Below, piece after piece: positions 53,418 through 62,742 of a DNA stretch of 64,000 bases. The translations under genes were made by a program, and so were the position numbers. This stretch comes from Gemmatimonadota bacterium (GTDB lineage: Bacteria; Gemmatimonadota; Gemmatimonadetes; Gemmatimonadales; Gemmatimonadaceae): NCBI GenBank assembly GCA_016871895.1, contig VHBO01000001.1:124001-188000 (forward strand). The letters are read 5' to 3'. Positions within the stretch are counted from its first letter, which is position 1; every line of letters begins with the position of its first letter. The notes below the pieces were generated by a model that ran no database searches, was not told where the DNA came from, and worked only from the letters and a program-made list of their open reading frames with translations.

Positions 53418-54440
53418 ATGCGTACGCACGAACCACGGGACATCACGATCATCGGCGGAGGCCCGGCAGGCCTCTTCGCACTCTTCTACGCGGGGATGCG
53501 TGGGGCCACCGCGCAGATCGTCGACGCGCTACCACAGGCCGGCGGCCAGCTCGCCGCGCTCTATCCCGAGAAGTTCATCTTCGACGTCGCTGGGTTCCCG
53601 CGGGTGCTCGCGAAGGACCTCGTCGCGAACCTCGTGGCGCAGGCCGGGCAGTTCGCGCAGCCGATCCACTGCGGGCAGCGCGTGGTCGCGCTGGAGGAGG
53701 CGGCCGACGGCGGCTTCGTCGTGGTGACCGAGACCGGCCACTTCCCGACGCGTGCGGTGATCATCGCCGCAGGGATCGGCGCCTTCGCGGCGCGCCGCCT
53801 CCCGCAGCCCTGTGCGGCGCCCTGGTACGGGCGCGGGATCGACGAGGCGGTGCTGGCGCCGACGCGCTACGCAGACCGGCACGTGGTGATCATCGGCGGC
53901 GGGGATTCCGCCTTCGACTGGGCGCATCAGCTGCAAGGGGTCGCGGCTTCGGTGACGCTCGTGCACCGTAGCGACCGGTTCCGCGCGCATCAGGCGACCG
54001 TCGATGCGGTCCTCGCGGCGGCGGCGGAAGGGCGCGCGGCGGTGCACACCTTCCACGAGCTCGCCGACGTGGTGGCCGAGGGCGACCGGATGGTCGCGCT
54101 CGAGTTGCGCGACCTCAAGACGAAGACGACGCGGCGCGTCCCCTGCGACTTCGTGCTCCCGATGCTCGGCTTCGTGAGCGATATGGGGCCGATGGCGACG
54201 TGGGGGCTCCGGCTCGAGCAGGACGAGCTCGCCGTCGACCAGACGATGGGGACGGGGCGTGCGGGGGTCTGGGCCTGCGGCGATGTCACCACGTACCCGG
54301 GGAAGCTCAAACTCATCGCGACGGGGTTCGCCGAGGCGAGCATGGCGGTAAACCAGGCGGTGCACTGGATGCACCCGGAGAAGAAGCTGAGCCCCGGGCA
54401 CTCGTCGAACCTCGCGATCTTCGGGCAGAAGGACGACTGA
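53418..54440 (+). CDS. Ferredoxin/flavodoxin-NADP+ reductase, thioredoxin-reductase-like
   Basis: 340 residues from MRTHEPRDITI (track start 12 codons earlier). FAD motif IIGGGPAGLFALFYAG, GGQLAALYPEKFIFDVAGFP, NAD(P) motif VVIIGGGDSAFDWA and C-terminal WACGDVTTYPGKLKLIATGFAEA. There is no CxxC redox pair, so it is not a thioredoxin reductase but the homodimeric YumC-type FNR. Role: shuttles electrons between NADPH and ferredoxin/flavodoxin. TATGGT lies about 20 nt upstream of the ATG. The next gene, tamA, begins 1 nt after its stop. Confidence 0.94.
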   Translation: MRTHEPRDITIIGGGPAGLFALFYAGMRGATAQIVDALPQAGGQLAALYPEKFIFDVAGFPRVLAKDLVANLVAQAGQFAQPIHCGQRVVALEEAADGGFVVVTETGHFPTRAVIIAAGIGAFAARRLPQPCAAPWYGRGIDEAVLAPTRYADRHVVIIGGGDSAFDWAHQLQGVAASVTLVHRSDRFRAHQATVDAVLAAAAEGRAAVHTFHELADVVAEGDRMVALELRDLKTKTTRRVPCDFVLPMLGFVSDMGPMATWGLRLEQDELAVDQTMGTGRAGVWACGDVTTYPGKLKLIATGFAEASMAVNQAVHWMHPEKKLSPGHSSNLAIFGQKDD

Positions 54441-54441
54441 C

Positions 54442-56700
54442 GTGCGGAGCCGCGTCGGCCGCCGCGTCGCGACCCTGGCCCTCTGCGTCGCGTCCGCGGC
54501 CGGGGCGCAGGAGACGCGGTGCGAGCGCGGCGACGTGGAGGTGCGCGCGCTGAGCTTCAGCGGGAACGCGGCCTTCAGCGATGCGGAGCTCGCGGCGGGG
54601 ATCGTGACGACGCCGTCGTCGTGGGCGCGCCGGACCTTCCGCGTGGTGGGGCTCAAGCACTGTCTCGATGCGGACGAGTTCCCGCTCGACCTGTTGCGCC
54701 TCACGGTCTGGTATCGCAACCACGGGTTCGTCGACGCGACGGTCGACACCGTGGTGACGCACCCAGAGCCGGGCGTCGTGCAGGTGCGCTTCCAGATCGT
54801 CGAGGGGGAGCCGGTCCTCGTCGACACCGTGCAGGTCGACGGCCTCGACGGCGTGCCGGAGGCGGCGCAGATCCGGGATGGGCTCCCGGCGCGCGTCGGC
54901 GGCCGCTTCGACCGTTACGCCAACCGGGCGACCCGCGACTCCATCACGCGGCGCCTGCGGAACTCGGGCTACCCCGAGGCGGAGACCTTTCTCGGCTACG
55001 ATACCCGCACGTTGGAGCGGCGCGCGACGGTGCGCTTCACCGTCGTCCCCGGCCCCCGGCGGCGCATCGGCGCGCTGCGCATCGCGCGAACGGGGAGCGG
55101 CGGGGGCGCCCCCGAGGTCCCGGCGGCCGCGGTCCGCCGCCTCTCCGGGCTCACGACGGGGGATCTCTATCGCGAACGCCTGCTCGAGCGCGCCAAGCGG
55201 ACGCTCTACCAGAGCGAAGCCTTCGCGCAGGTGGAGGTCCAGCCGGGCGAGGCGGGGGCGGATTCGCTCCTGCCGATCGACATCGCGCTCACCGAGGGGT
55301 TCCTCCGCTCGGCGCGCTTCGGCGGCGGGTGGGGAACGCTCGACTGCTTCCGCACCACCGGCGAGCTCACCGACTACAACCTGTTCCGGTCGGCGACGCG
55401 CCTCGAGCTCCGCGGCCGCGTCTCGAAGATTGGCGTCGGCGCGCCGCTCGACGGCGCCGAGTCGCTCTGCAGCGGGATCGCGCGGAGCGACCCGTACAGC
55501 GACGTCCTGAACTACTACGTGAGCGCCACGGTGAGCCAGCCGTCGGTGCTGCGCACGAGCTTCATCCCGACGCTCTCGCTGTACTCGGAGCGTCGGTCGG
55601 AGTTCCAAGCGTTTCTCCGCACCGCGCCGATCGGTGCGAGCCTCGCGCTGGCGCGCGCGCTTCCGCGCCGGACCCACAGCCTCGGGTACAGCATCGAGCT
55701 CGGGCGCACCGAGGCGCAGCCGGCGCTCTTCTGCGCGGTCTTCAACGCCTGCGTCGCCGATGACCGCGAGGCGCTGCAGCGGCTCCAGCGCCTCGCGGTG
55801 TTCAGCGCCGCCACCAGCTACGAGCGCACCGATGACCCGGCCGATCCCACCCGCGGCCTCGTAGGACGTCTCGAGGCGCGGCACGCGTCGAAGGCGACCG
55901 GCTCGGACCTCGCCCTCCAATTCACGCGGCTCTCCCTCGACGGCTCCACCTACGTGCGGGTGGCCGAGGAGGCGGTGCTCGCGCTGCGCGTGCGCCTCGG
56001 CGGGGTGCTGGGCCCGACGCTCTCGTTCGATGAGACCGAGCGCTTCGTCCCGGCGCAGGAGCGGCTCTTCGCCGGCGGGCCGACCACCGTCCGCGGCTTC
56101 CGGCAGAACGAACTCGGCCCCGCGGTCTACATCCCCGAGGCGTTCGACACGCTCACCACGGCGGGGGCGCGCACCAGTACCTTCGCCGTCGGGGACACCG
56201 TCTTCTTCCAGGCCGCCGACTCGACGCCGCGCCGCGCCGTGCCGACTGGCGGGAACATGATGGTCGTCGGGAACCTCGAGCTCCGCCTGCAGAGTCCCTT
56301 TTTCCCCGAGCTCCTGCGGTGGACCCTTTTCGCCGACGCGGGGCGCGTCTGGAACCGCGGCGCCGGGGTGGAGCGGCTGCGGTTCTCTGCGTTGCGCGTG
56401 ACGCCGGGCCTCGGCGTGCGGATCCGCACCCCGATCGGGTATCTGCGCGCTGACCTCGCGTACAACCCGTACGATCCCGTCGAGGGCGCGGCGTACTTCG
56501 ACGCGCCGCTCACCGAGGGCGGGGCCCTCTTCTGCGTGAGCCCCGGCAACACGCTCGCGGTGACCAAGCGCGATGTGGGGGGCGGCCGCGTGGTCGTCGA
56601 GCAGGCGACCGGGGTGTGCCCCGTGTCGTTGCGCCCGCCGCGCGCGGCGCGCATCCTCCGGCGCTTCACGCCGACCTTCGCCATCGGGCAGGCGTTCTGA
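54442..56700 (+). CDS. tamA: TamA/BamA-type outer-membrane assembly protein
   Basis: 752 residues, GTG start. Signal peptide RVATLALCVASAAGAQ, then POTRA-like repeats (VRALSFSGNAAFSDAELAAG, VDTVQVDGLDGVPEAAQIRD, RIGALRIARTGSG) up to about residue 290 and a 16-strand barrel region with the Omp85 motifs FAGGPTTVRGFRQNELGP and PTGGNMMVVGNLELRLQSPF, ending in a terminal aromatic (IGQAF). Role: inserts or helps fold outer-membrane proteins with TamB. Its TGA overlaps the tamB ATG. Confidence 0.93.
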   Translation: MRSRVGRRVATLALCVASAAGAQETRCERGDVEVRALSFSGNAAFSDAELAAGIVTTPSSWARRTFRVVGLKHCLDADEFPLDLLRLTVWYRNHGFVDATVDTVVTHPEPGVVQVRFQIVEGEPVLVDTVQVDGLDGVPEAAQIRDGLPARVGGRFDRYANRATRDSITRRLRNSGYPEAETFLGYDTRTLERRATVRFTVVPGPRRRIGALRIARTGSGGGAPEVPAAAVRRLSGLTTGDLYRERLLERAKRTLYQSEAFAQVEVQPGEAGADSLLPIDIALTEGFLRSARFGGGWGTLDCFRTTGELTDYNLFRSATRLELRGRVSKIGVGAPLDGAESLCSGIARSDPYSDVLNYYVSATVSQPSVLRTSFIPTLSLYSERRSEFQAFLRTAPIGASLALARALPRRTHSLGYSIELGRTEAQPALFCAVFNACVADDREALQRLQRLAVFSAATSYERTDDPADPTRGLVGRLEARHASKATGSDLALQFTRLSLDGSTYVRVAEEAVLALRVRLGGVLGPTLSFDETERFVPAQERLFAGGPTTVRGFRQNELGPAVYIPEAFDTLTTAGARTSTFAVGDTVFFQAADSTPRRAVPTGGNMMVVGNLELRLQSPFFPELLRWTLFADAGRVWNRGAGVERLRFSALRVTPGLGVRIRTPIGYLRADLAYNPYDPVEGAAYFDAPLTEGGALFCVSPGNTLAVTKRDVGGGRVVVEQATGVCPVSLRPPRAARILRRFTPTFAIGQAF

Positions 56701-59700
56701 TGGACCGTCGTCGCCTCGCCGTCCTCCTCATCAGCGCCCTCCTGATGCTCGGCATCAGCGCGGGCGTCGTCGGTGGGTTCGCGGCGGCGACCCAGAGCGC
56801 TGGCGGGCGCGAATGGATCCGCGCGCTCGTCGAGCGACAGCTCGCGCGCGCGGTCCGCGGCCGCGTGCACCTCGGCACGTTGCGCGGCTCGTTCATCGCC
56901 GACCTCACCCTCGACTCGCTCGAGCTGCGCGGGCCGGACGACGCGCTCCTCCTCGCCTCGGGGCCGCTCGCGGTGACCTTCGACCCGCGCGACCTGATGG
57001 ACGGCCGGATCGTGATCCGCACCGCGGATGTCGTGCGGCCGCAGGTCCACCTCCGGCAGGGGCCCGATGGCCGTTGGAACGTGTCGGAGATCTTCCCGCC
57101 GGCGCCGGGTCCGAAGCGCGCCCGGAGTCGCACCGCCTTCGGCAGCATCTTCCTCCTTGAGCAGGTGGCGGTCCGCGACGGGGTCGTCGACGTCACGATG
57201 CCGTGGAGCCCCCCCGACTCGTTGCGCGGCGCCCGCCGCGACAGCGCCATCGCGGTGGGGCTCGCCGATCCCGCGCCCGAGACGCGGCGCACGACGGGCG
57301 GCCTTGCCCGCACCTGGCGCTGGACGGGGATGCAGCTCGACCTGCCGCGCCTGCGGCTCGCGCACCCCGATTCGGCGGGGTTCCTCGTCGACGTCGCCCA
57401 CGCGGCGATGGTCGAGAACGATCCGCCCTTCACGCTCCGCGACCTCACGGGACAGCTCCGCGTCCTCGGCGACTCGCTCTTCCTCGACTTCCCGACGATG
57501 CGCCTCGCGCAATCGGTCGGTCGGGCCGGCGGTCGAATCTGGTGGGGCGGCGATCAGCCTGCCCGCATCCGAATCCGAGTTGATGGCGATTCGATTGCCC
57601 TCGCGGACCTCGCGTGGATCTCGCCGTCGCTCCCGGAGCAGGGTGGGGGATCGATGGTCCTCGACATCCGAGACGTCCCGACGATTCGCGGCGGGCTCCA
57701 GTTCGCGCTCTCCGACCTCGACGTGCGCACCTTCCGGTCGCGACTCCTCGGCCAGATGACGTTCGTCGTCGGCGGCCCCGTCGTCGTGATGCGCGACGTC
57801 GACGTGCAAGCGGCGCCGGTTGATGTCGCGCTCCTCGAGCGCGTCGGCGGGCCGCTCCCCTATCCGTTCGCCGGGGCGCTCACTGGTCGTCTCCGCGGCC
57901 CCGGCGGTCCGCTCAACCGGTTCCGGGTCGCCGACGCGGCGCTCGTCTATCGTGACGCCAACGTCCCTGGCGCGCGCACCCGGGCGAGCGGGCAGGGCAC
58001 TCTCGATCTTCTCGTGCCGGCGGTGACCGCCTTCGATGCGTTCCAGCTACGACTCGACACGCTCGACCTCCGCATCTTGCAGGCCGCCAATCCGGCGATG
58101 CCCGCGCTCCGCGGGGTGCTCGCGGGGACGGTGCGGCTCGACGGGCCGTGGAACGACGTGCGCTTCCGCGACCTCGACCTCACGCATCGCGACAGCGCCT
58201 TCGCGCCCTCGCAGTTCCGCGGGTCGGGGCGTGTCACGATCGGCGATGTCATCCGCTACGACCTCGATCTCCTCGCGTTGCCGTTGGCGATGAGCACGAT
58301 GGCGCAGTCCTTCCCCGCGATCCCGCTGCGCGGGGACCACGCGGGGCCGATCCGCGTGCGTGGGACGACCGATTCCCTCACCCTCGTCGCCGACCTCTCG
58401 GGCGCGCACGGGCGCGTCGAGGTCGACCTTGAGCTCGACAGCGAGGCGCCGGGGTATCGCGTCGCCGGCCGCGCCGCCGTCGCGGGGTTCGACCCGCGCG
58501 GGGCGCTCGGGGATTCGACGCTCCCGCGTGGTGACCTGAACGCCCGCGTCGAGGCGGCGGTCACCGGTGACTCGCTCGCGAGCCTCGAGGGGGCGCTCGG
58601 CCTCTTCGTCGATCGCTCCACCGTCGAAGGGGTCCGCGTCTTCGACGGCGTGGGTCGGCTCCGGTTCGCCGATGGCCGCGCGCACGTCGACTCGCTCCAT
58701 CTCGAGACCACGGCCGTCGAGCTCAACGGCGTGGGCGCGCTCGGGCTCCATCCGGGGCGCCGCGAGACGCTCGCGCTCCGTGCCCGCGTCGATTCGCTCG
58801 GCGGCGTCCGACGGCTCCTCGGCCTCGGCATCGCCGACACGCTCGCGGGCAGCCTTCGGATCGACGGCACGGCGGCCGGCTGGGTGCGCGACTTCGCGTT
58901 CGATGGGCGGCTCGACGGGACGGGCCTGCTGCTCGGTGGCAATGACGCGCGGGCGGTTGACGGGACCGTCGCGCTCGCGGGGCTCCCCGCGGCTCCACGC
59001 GGCGTCCTCTCCTTCGGCGCCGACACCGTGCGCGCCGCGGGCTTCGGCTTCACGCGCGCCTTCGCGCGCGCCGCCATCACCGACGGCGCACGCGGGGCCG
59101 TCGAACTCCAACTCACCGGCGCGAGTGGCACGCTCGCCCGCGCCCGCGCTCGGTACGTCCTTGGGGCGGACACGACCACCCTCCTCGTCGATTCCCTCGT
59201 GATCGCGACCGGACTCCAGCGGTGGGCGCTCGCCGCCCCTGGGCGCTTCACGCGCCACGTGGGGGGCTTCGCCAGTGATGTGTTCGAGCTGCGCGGCGCG
59301 ACCAGGGCAGCGATCCGGGTGAGCGGGGCGGTGCCGCGGGACGGCGCGGCGGATCTCGTGCTCCGCGCCGTCGCGCTCCCTGTCGCCGACGTCGCGGAGC
59401 TGCTGCAGGTGACGGGGACGCAGACGGGACGTATCGACCTCGACGCGCGTGTCACGGGGACACGACTCCGGCCGCGGCTCGAGGGTCGGGCGACGCTGAC
59501 GGAGGCGCTCGTGAAGGGGGTGCGCGTCGACTCCCTGACCGTCGCGGCACTCGCGGAGGTCGATGCCGTGCGCGTCACCGCAACCCTCGGGGGTACGCGC
59601 ACGCCGGTGCTCGCCGTCGACGGGCGGCTCCCGATGGTGGTGACGCTCGCGGGAGATGGCCTCCGGCCCGCGGTGGACGCCCCGCTCCAGGTGACGGTCC

Positions 59701-61223
59701 GCTCGGACAGCGTGAGCCTGCGGCTCTTCGACCGCTACACCGCCGCCTCTGCCGGCGACGCCGGGAACTTCGCGCTCAACCTCGATGTTGGCGGGACGTG
59801 GTCGAAACCGCGCGTGAACGGCGGGCTCGTCATCCGTGGCGGCAACCTCCAGATCGCGCCGCTCGGTGACGTGCGGTGGCGTGACCTGAACGCCGACATC
59901 GGGCTCGTCGGGGACAGCATCGCGATCCGACGGTTCGCGGCGACCTCGCGCGCGGAGAATCGCACCGGGCGCGCCGCCATCGCGGGCTGGGTCTCGCTCG
60001 CCGACCGCGCGAACCCCCGCTTCGACGTCGCCGTGCGCGCCAACGCCTTCCACGTTTACAACGTCCGTGATGTGGCCGACATCGACCTCTCGGACAGCCT
60101 GCGAATCGCGGGCTCGCTGAAGGCCGCCGCGCTTAGCGGCGCCCTCACCGCCGACCGCGCGATCATCAGCATCCCCGAGGTCGCCACCAAGAGCGTGATC
60201 TCACTTGAGGAATTCGACCGGTTCGGGATTGTCGACACGGCGGCGCTCGTCGCGCAGCGGCTCCTCCCCGGTTCCTCGTCGCAGTTCGTCGACAACCTGA
60301 CGGTGCGCAACGTCCCCGTCCGGATGGGACGAGACGTCTGGCTTCGCTCCGAGGAAGCCAACGTGAATCTCGGTGGCGCCGTGTCGATCACCCGCAGCCG
60401 GCAGGGGCGGGGACGCGACGCGGCGGCGCAGCTCGCGCTCACCGGGACGCTGCAGACCGTGCGCGGCACGTATCGCCTGAACCTCGGCCCCGTGCAGCGC
60501 ACCTTCGAGGTGGAGCGCGGTGAGATCTCGTTCTTCGGCGAGCCCGACCTCAATCCGACCATCGACATCGCCGCGCTCCACACGGTGCGCCAGTACAGCA
60601 AGCAGGGGGCGCAGCCCGATGTCCGGGTGCGCGTGAACATCGGCGGGACGCTGCTCGCGCCGAGCGCGACGCTCTCCACCCCCGACTCGGCGCGCGTCAA
60701 GAACGCGGACCTGATCAGCTATCTCGTTACCGGCGGTCCGAGCTTCGAGATCGCCGCGCAGAGCTCGGACTACTATGCCTCAACCGCGGCGCGGGTGCTC
60801 CTCTCATCGCTCGGCAGCTGGGCGGGGGGGAAGGCGGCGGGGGGGCTCTGCGACGACGCTGTCCTCTCCACCTCAGGCGCCGACCAGTCGCAGCGCGGGC
60901 TCGCGAACCTGGGCTCCAGCATCCTCGAAGGGGTCCGCTTCAACTGCGCCAAGCAGGTGGGGGCCAAGGCCTTCGTGCGCCTCGATGCCGGCCTCTGTCA
61001 GGTGAGCCAGTTCGTCTCCGGGAGCGGCGGGGGGTCGGCGTCGGCCCTCGCGAATTCCATCGGCGTGAAGCTTGATTACCTGATGCGGCCGACGCTGACG
61101 GTCTCGGCGGGTGTGGAGCCCCCGACCAGCGCCGTCCTCTGCTCGCAGAACGTGAACGCGCGCGGTTTCGTCCCGACGCCGCAGCAGTTCGGGTTCGATC
61201 TCTTTCGTGCCTGGCGGTTCTGA
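56700..61223 (+). CDS. tamB: TamB-like translocation/assembly module (AsmA-like)
   Basis: 1507 residues from MDRRRLAVLLISALL, a signal-anchor helix. The protein is a very long beta-helical/taco-type repeat (many D-S/L-x-L-x strands), with the N-terminal TamB-like LGTLRGSFIADLTLDSLELRG and DLMDGRIVIRTADVVRPQV. The C-terminal DUF490-type domain has LTGTLQTVRGTYRLNLGPVQ, FEVERGEISFFGEPDLNPTI and DLISYLVTGGPSFEI. Bridges inner membrane to TamA for protein (and possibly phospholipid) transport. ATG overlaps tamA stop. Confidence 0.93.
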   Translation: MDRRRLAVLLISALLMLGISAGVVGGFAAATQSAGGREWIRALVERQLARAVRGRVHLGTLRGSFIADLTLDSLELRGPDDALLLASGPLAVTFDPRDLMDGRIVIRTADVVRPQVHLRQGPDGRWNVSEIFPPAPGPKRARSRTAFGSIFLLEQVAVRDGVVDVTMPWSPPDSLRGARRDSAIAVGLADPAPETRRTTGGLARTWRWTGMQLDLPRLRLAHPDSAGFLVDVAHAAMVENDPPFTLRDLTGQLRVLGDSLFLDFPTMRLAQSVGRAGGRIWWGGDQPARIRIRVDGDSIALADLAWISPSLPEQGGGSMVLDIRDVPTIRGGLQFALSDLDVRTFRSRLLGQMTFVVGGPVVVMRDVDVQAAPVDVALLERVGGPLPYPFAGALTGRLRGPGGPLNRFRVADAALVYRDANVPGARTRASGQGTLDLLVPAVTAFDAFQLRLDTLDLRILQAANPAMPALRGVLAGTVRLDGPWNDVRFRDLDLTHRDSAFAPSQFRGSGRVTIGDVIRYDLDLLALPLAMSTMAQSFPAIPLRGDHAGPIRVRGTTDSLTLVADLSGAHGRVEVDLELDSEAPGYRVAGRAAVAGFDPRGALGDSTLPRGDLNARVEAAVTGDSLASLEGALGLFVDRSTVEGVRVFDGVGRLRFADGRAHVDSLHLETTAVELNGVGALGLHPGRRETLALRARVDSLGGVRRLLGLGIADTLAGSLRIDGTAAGWVRDFAFDGRLDGTGLLLGGNDARAVDGTVALAGLPAAPRGVLSFGADTVRAAGFGFTRAFARAAITDGARGAVELQLTGASGTLARARARYVLGADTTTLLVDSLVIATGLQRWALAAPGRFTRHVGGFASDVFELRGATRAAIRVSGAVPRDGAADLVLRAVALPVADVAELLQVTGTQTGRIDLDARVTGTRLRPRLEGRATLTEALVKGVRVDSLTVAALAEVDAVRVTATLGGTRTPVLAVDGRLPMVVTLAGDGLRPAVDAPLQVTVRSDSVSLRLFDRYTAASAGDAGNFALNLDVGGTWSKPRVNGGLVIRGGNLQIAPLGDVRWRDLNADIGLVGDSIAIRRFAATSRAENRTGRAAIAGWVSLADRANPRFDVAVRANAFHVYNVRDVADIDLSDSLRIAGSLKAAALSGALTADRAIISIPEVATKSVISLEEFDRFGIVDTAALVAQRLLPGSSSQFVDNLTVRNVPVRMGRDVWLRSEEANVNLGGAVSITRSRQGRGRDAAAQLALTGTLQTVRGTYRLNLGPVQRTFEVERGEISFFGEPDLNPTIDIAALHTVRQYSKQGAQPDVRVRVNIGGTLLAPSATLSTPDSARVKNADLISYLVTGGPSFEIAAQSSDYYASTAARVLLSSLGSWAGGKAAGGLCDDAVLSTSGADQSQRGLANLGSSILEGVRFNCAKQVGAKAFVRLDAGLCQVSQFVSGSGGGSASALANSIGVKLDYLMRPTLTVSAGVEPPTSAVLCSQNVNARGFVPTPQQFGFDLFRAWRF

Positions 61224-61226
61224 TCC

Positions 61227-61322
61227 GTGGCCCCTTCGACGCACCTCCTGATCGTCGACGACGAAGTCTCCGGCACCGCCTGTGAGGCGTCGGCGGCGTC
61301 GGCGCCGCCCGAGTGGACGTGA
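61227..61322 (+). pseudogene. Possible response-regulator N-terminal remnant
   Basis: A 31-codon frame after tamB starts at GTG and reads MAPSTHLLIVDDEVSG before a low-complexity tail. LLIVDDE is the first strand and acidic pair of CheY-like receiver domains. It is far too short to be functional and overlaps the P1-peptidase start; chance cannot be excluded. Confidence 0.2.
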
Positions 61323-62275
61323 CCCGCTCGCTCACGCGCTTCGGCCTCGCGGTCGGGCACGCCACCGACTCGGCGGGCGGGACGGGATGCACCGTGGTGC
61401 GGGGTGTCGACGCACCGTTCCGCGGCGCCTGCGCCGTCATCGGGCGGGCGACGGGATCCCGGGAGCTGGCGCTCCTCGAACCGGGACATCTCGTGGAGCG
61501 CGTCGATGCGGTCCTCCTTGCCGGCGGTTCCGCGTACGGGCTCGACGCCGCGGCCGGCGTGATGCGGTGGATGGAGGAGCGGGGCCGCGGCTTCCCGGTA
61601 GGACCCGGCGTGGTGCCGATCGTCCCCGCCGCGGTGCTCTTCGACCTCGCGCCCTGTGGTCGGTTCGACGCCCGTCCGACGCCGGCGATGGCCTATGCGG
61701 CCTGCGAGTCGGCCACCGTCGACGGCATCGCGGAAGGCGCGGTCGGCGCCGGCGCCGGCCTCACGGTCGGGAAATGCCTCGGCCCTACGGGCGCGATGAA
61801 GGGCGGCCTCGGCGTGGCCGTCGCTGAGGGGACGGGGTGCGCCGCGGCCGCGATCGTCGCGGTGAATGCGTTCGGCGATGTCCGCGACGCCGCCGGCCGC
61901 ATCATCGCCGGTGCGCGTGGACCGGACGGGGGCTTCATCGACACCGCGGCGCGTCTCGCGCGTGAGGGGATGCCGCCTCCCTTCGCCGCTGCGGCCCCGA
62001 ACACCACGCTCGCCGTCGTCGCCGTGGACGTCGCGCTCTCACGGACTGCGCTGCAGGGGGTCGCCCGTGCCGCGACCGCGGCGTATCACCGCCGGATCAC
62101 CCCGGCTGGTTCCCGCGTTGACGGCGACATCGTCTTCGCGCTCGCGCCGATGGCGGGTCCCGACGCCGATGCGGGACAGGCGGAGATGCTCGCCGTCGAG
62201 GCGTTGGAGTCGGCGATCGAGCGGGCAGTGCGTCTCGCCCGTGGGCGCGACGGCGTGCCGGGGCTCGCCGACTAG
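61313..62275 (+). CDS. P1 (DmpA/BapA-like) family peptidase
   Basis: 320 residues, GTG start. Ntn-hydrolase fold of the DmpA family: GLAVGHATDSAGGTGCTVV, VDAVLLAGGSAYGLDAAAGV, VPIVPAAVLFDL, GAVGAGAGLTVGKCLG and AAAPNTTLAVVAVDVALSR, where the Asn-Thr-Thr segment carries the self-cleaving nucleophile region. Members are aminopeptidases acting on beta-amino or D-amino peptides. No signal peptide. 3' end overlaps the convergent DUF6941-like gene by 4 nt. Confidence 0.92.
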   Translation: MDVTRSLTRFGLAVGHATDSAGGTGCTVVRGVDAPFRGACAVIGRATGSRELALLEPGHLVERVDAVLLAGGSAYGLDAAAGVMRWMEERGRGFPVGPGVVPIVPAAVLFDLAPCGRFDARPTPAMAYAACESATVDGIAEGAVGAGAGLTVGKCLGPTGAMKGGLGVAVAEGTGCAAAAIVAVNAFGDVRDAAGRIIAGARGPDGGFIDTAARLAREGMPPPFAAAAPNTTLAVVAVDVALSRTALQGVARAATAAYHRRITPAGSRVDGDIVFALAPMAGPDADAGQAEMLAVEALESAIERAVRLARGRDGVPGLAD

Positions 62276-62697
62276 GAGACGAGCCCGCCCATCGGCGGGA
62301 GCGTCGGCGCACCGGCGCGCACGTGCAACGGCAGTTCGGCGTGCAGGTTCCCGTCGAGCACGACATTCAGGCGATGCGTGCCGGCGTCGCGGACCGGGAG
62401 GTCGATCGCGGCGATCACCGGCACGTCGAGTTCGACCGCGCCCGGCGGTGGCGGCCCGACCTCCAGCTCCCCCGTCGACGACCAGAGTTCCTCGCCGTCG
62501 GGCCCCACCCACGCGAAGCCGAGCGTGTGCCGGCCGGCGTCGTCGGCGTGGGCCTTGAGTCGCACCACGAGCGTCGCGCGCGGGTGGACGGCCGGGAGGG
62601 AGGCGACCTGCAGGGCGTCGAAGACCCCGAGGACATTGAGCTTCCCTTCCTGCGAGAGGTTCGCGGCGTCCGCGAAGAGGGCGAAGGAGACGTGCAT
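62272..62697 (-). CDS. DUF6941-like small protein
   Basis: 141 residues, all-beta in appearance. MHVSFALFADAANLSQEGKL with NVLGVFDAL is the recognisable N-terminus of the DUF6941 group (family named from memory, not searched); then RATLVVRLKAHADDAGRHTL, FAWVGPDGEELW and PVRDAGTHRLNVVLDG. Function unknown; these are single-domain cytosolic proteins. TATCTT stands 6 nt before the ATG. Divergent from the EamA gene with only 45 nt between start codons. Confidence 0.7.
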   Translation of the reverse strand: MHVSFALFADAANLSQEGKLNVLGVFDALQVASLPAVHPRATLVVRLKAHADDAGRHTLGFAWVGPDGEELWSSTGELEVGPPPPGAVELDVPVIAAIDLPVRDAGTHRLNVVLDGNLHAELPLHVRAGAPTLPPMGGLVS

Positions 62698-62703
62698 CGC
62701 TCA

Positions 62704-62736
62704 AAGATAGGGGGCGTCCGTCGGCGTCGTTAGAAT
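62704..62736. promoter_or_regulatory. Back-to-back leaderless promoters
   Basis: TATCTT (62704-62709, minus) lies 6 nt before the DUF6941-like ATG and TAGAAT (62731-62736, plus) lies 6 nt before the EamA ATG. Both -10 boxes fit in the 45-nt gap. Confidence 0.55.
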
Positions 62737-62742
62737 TCAGGG

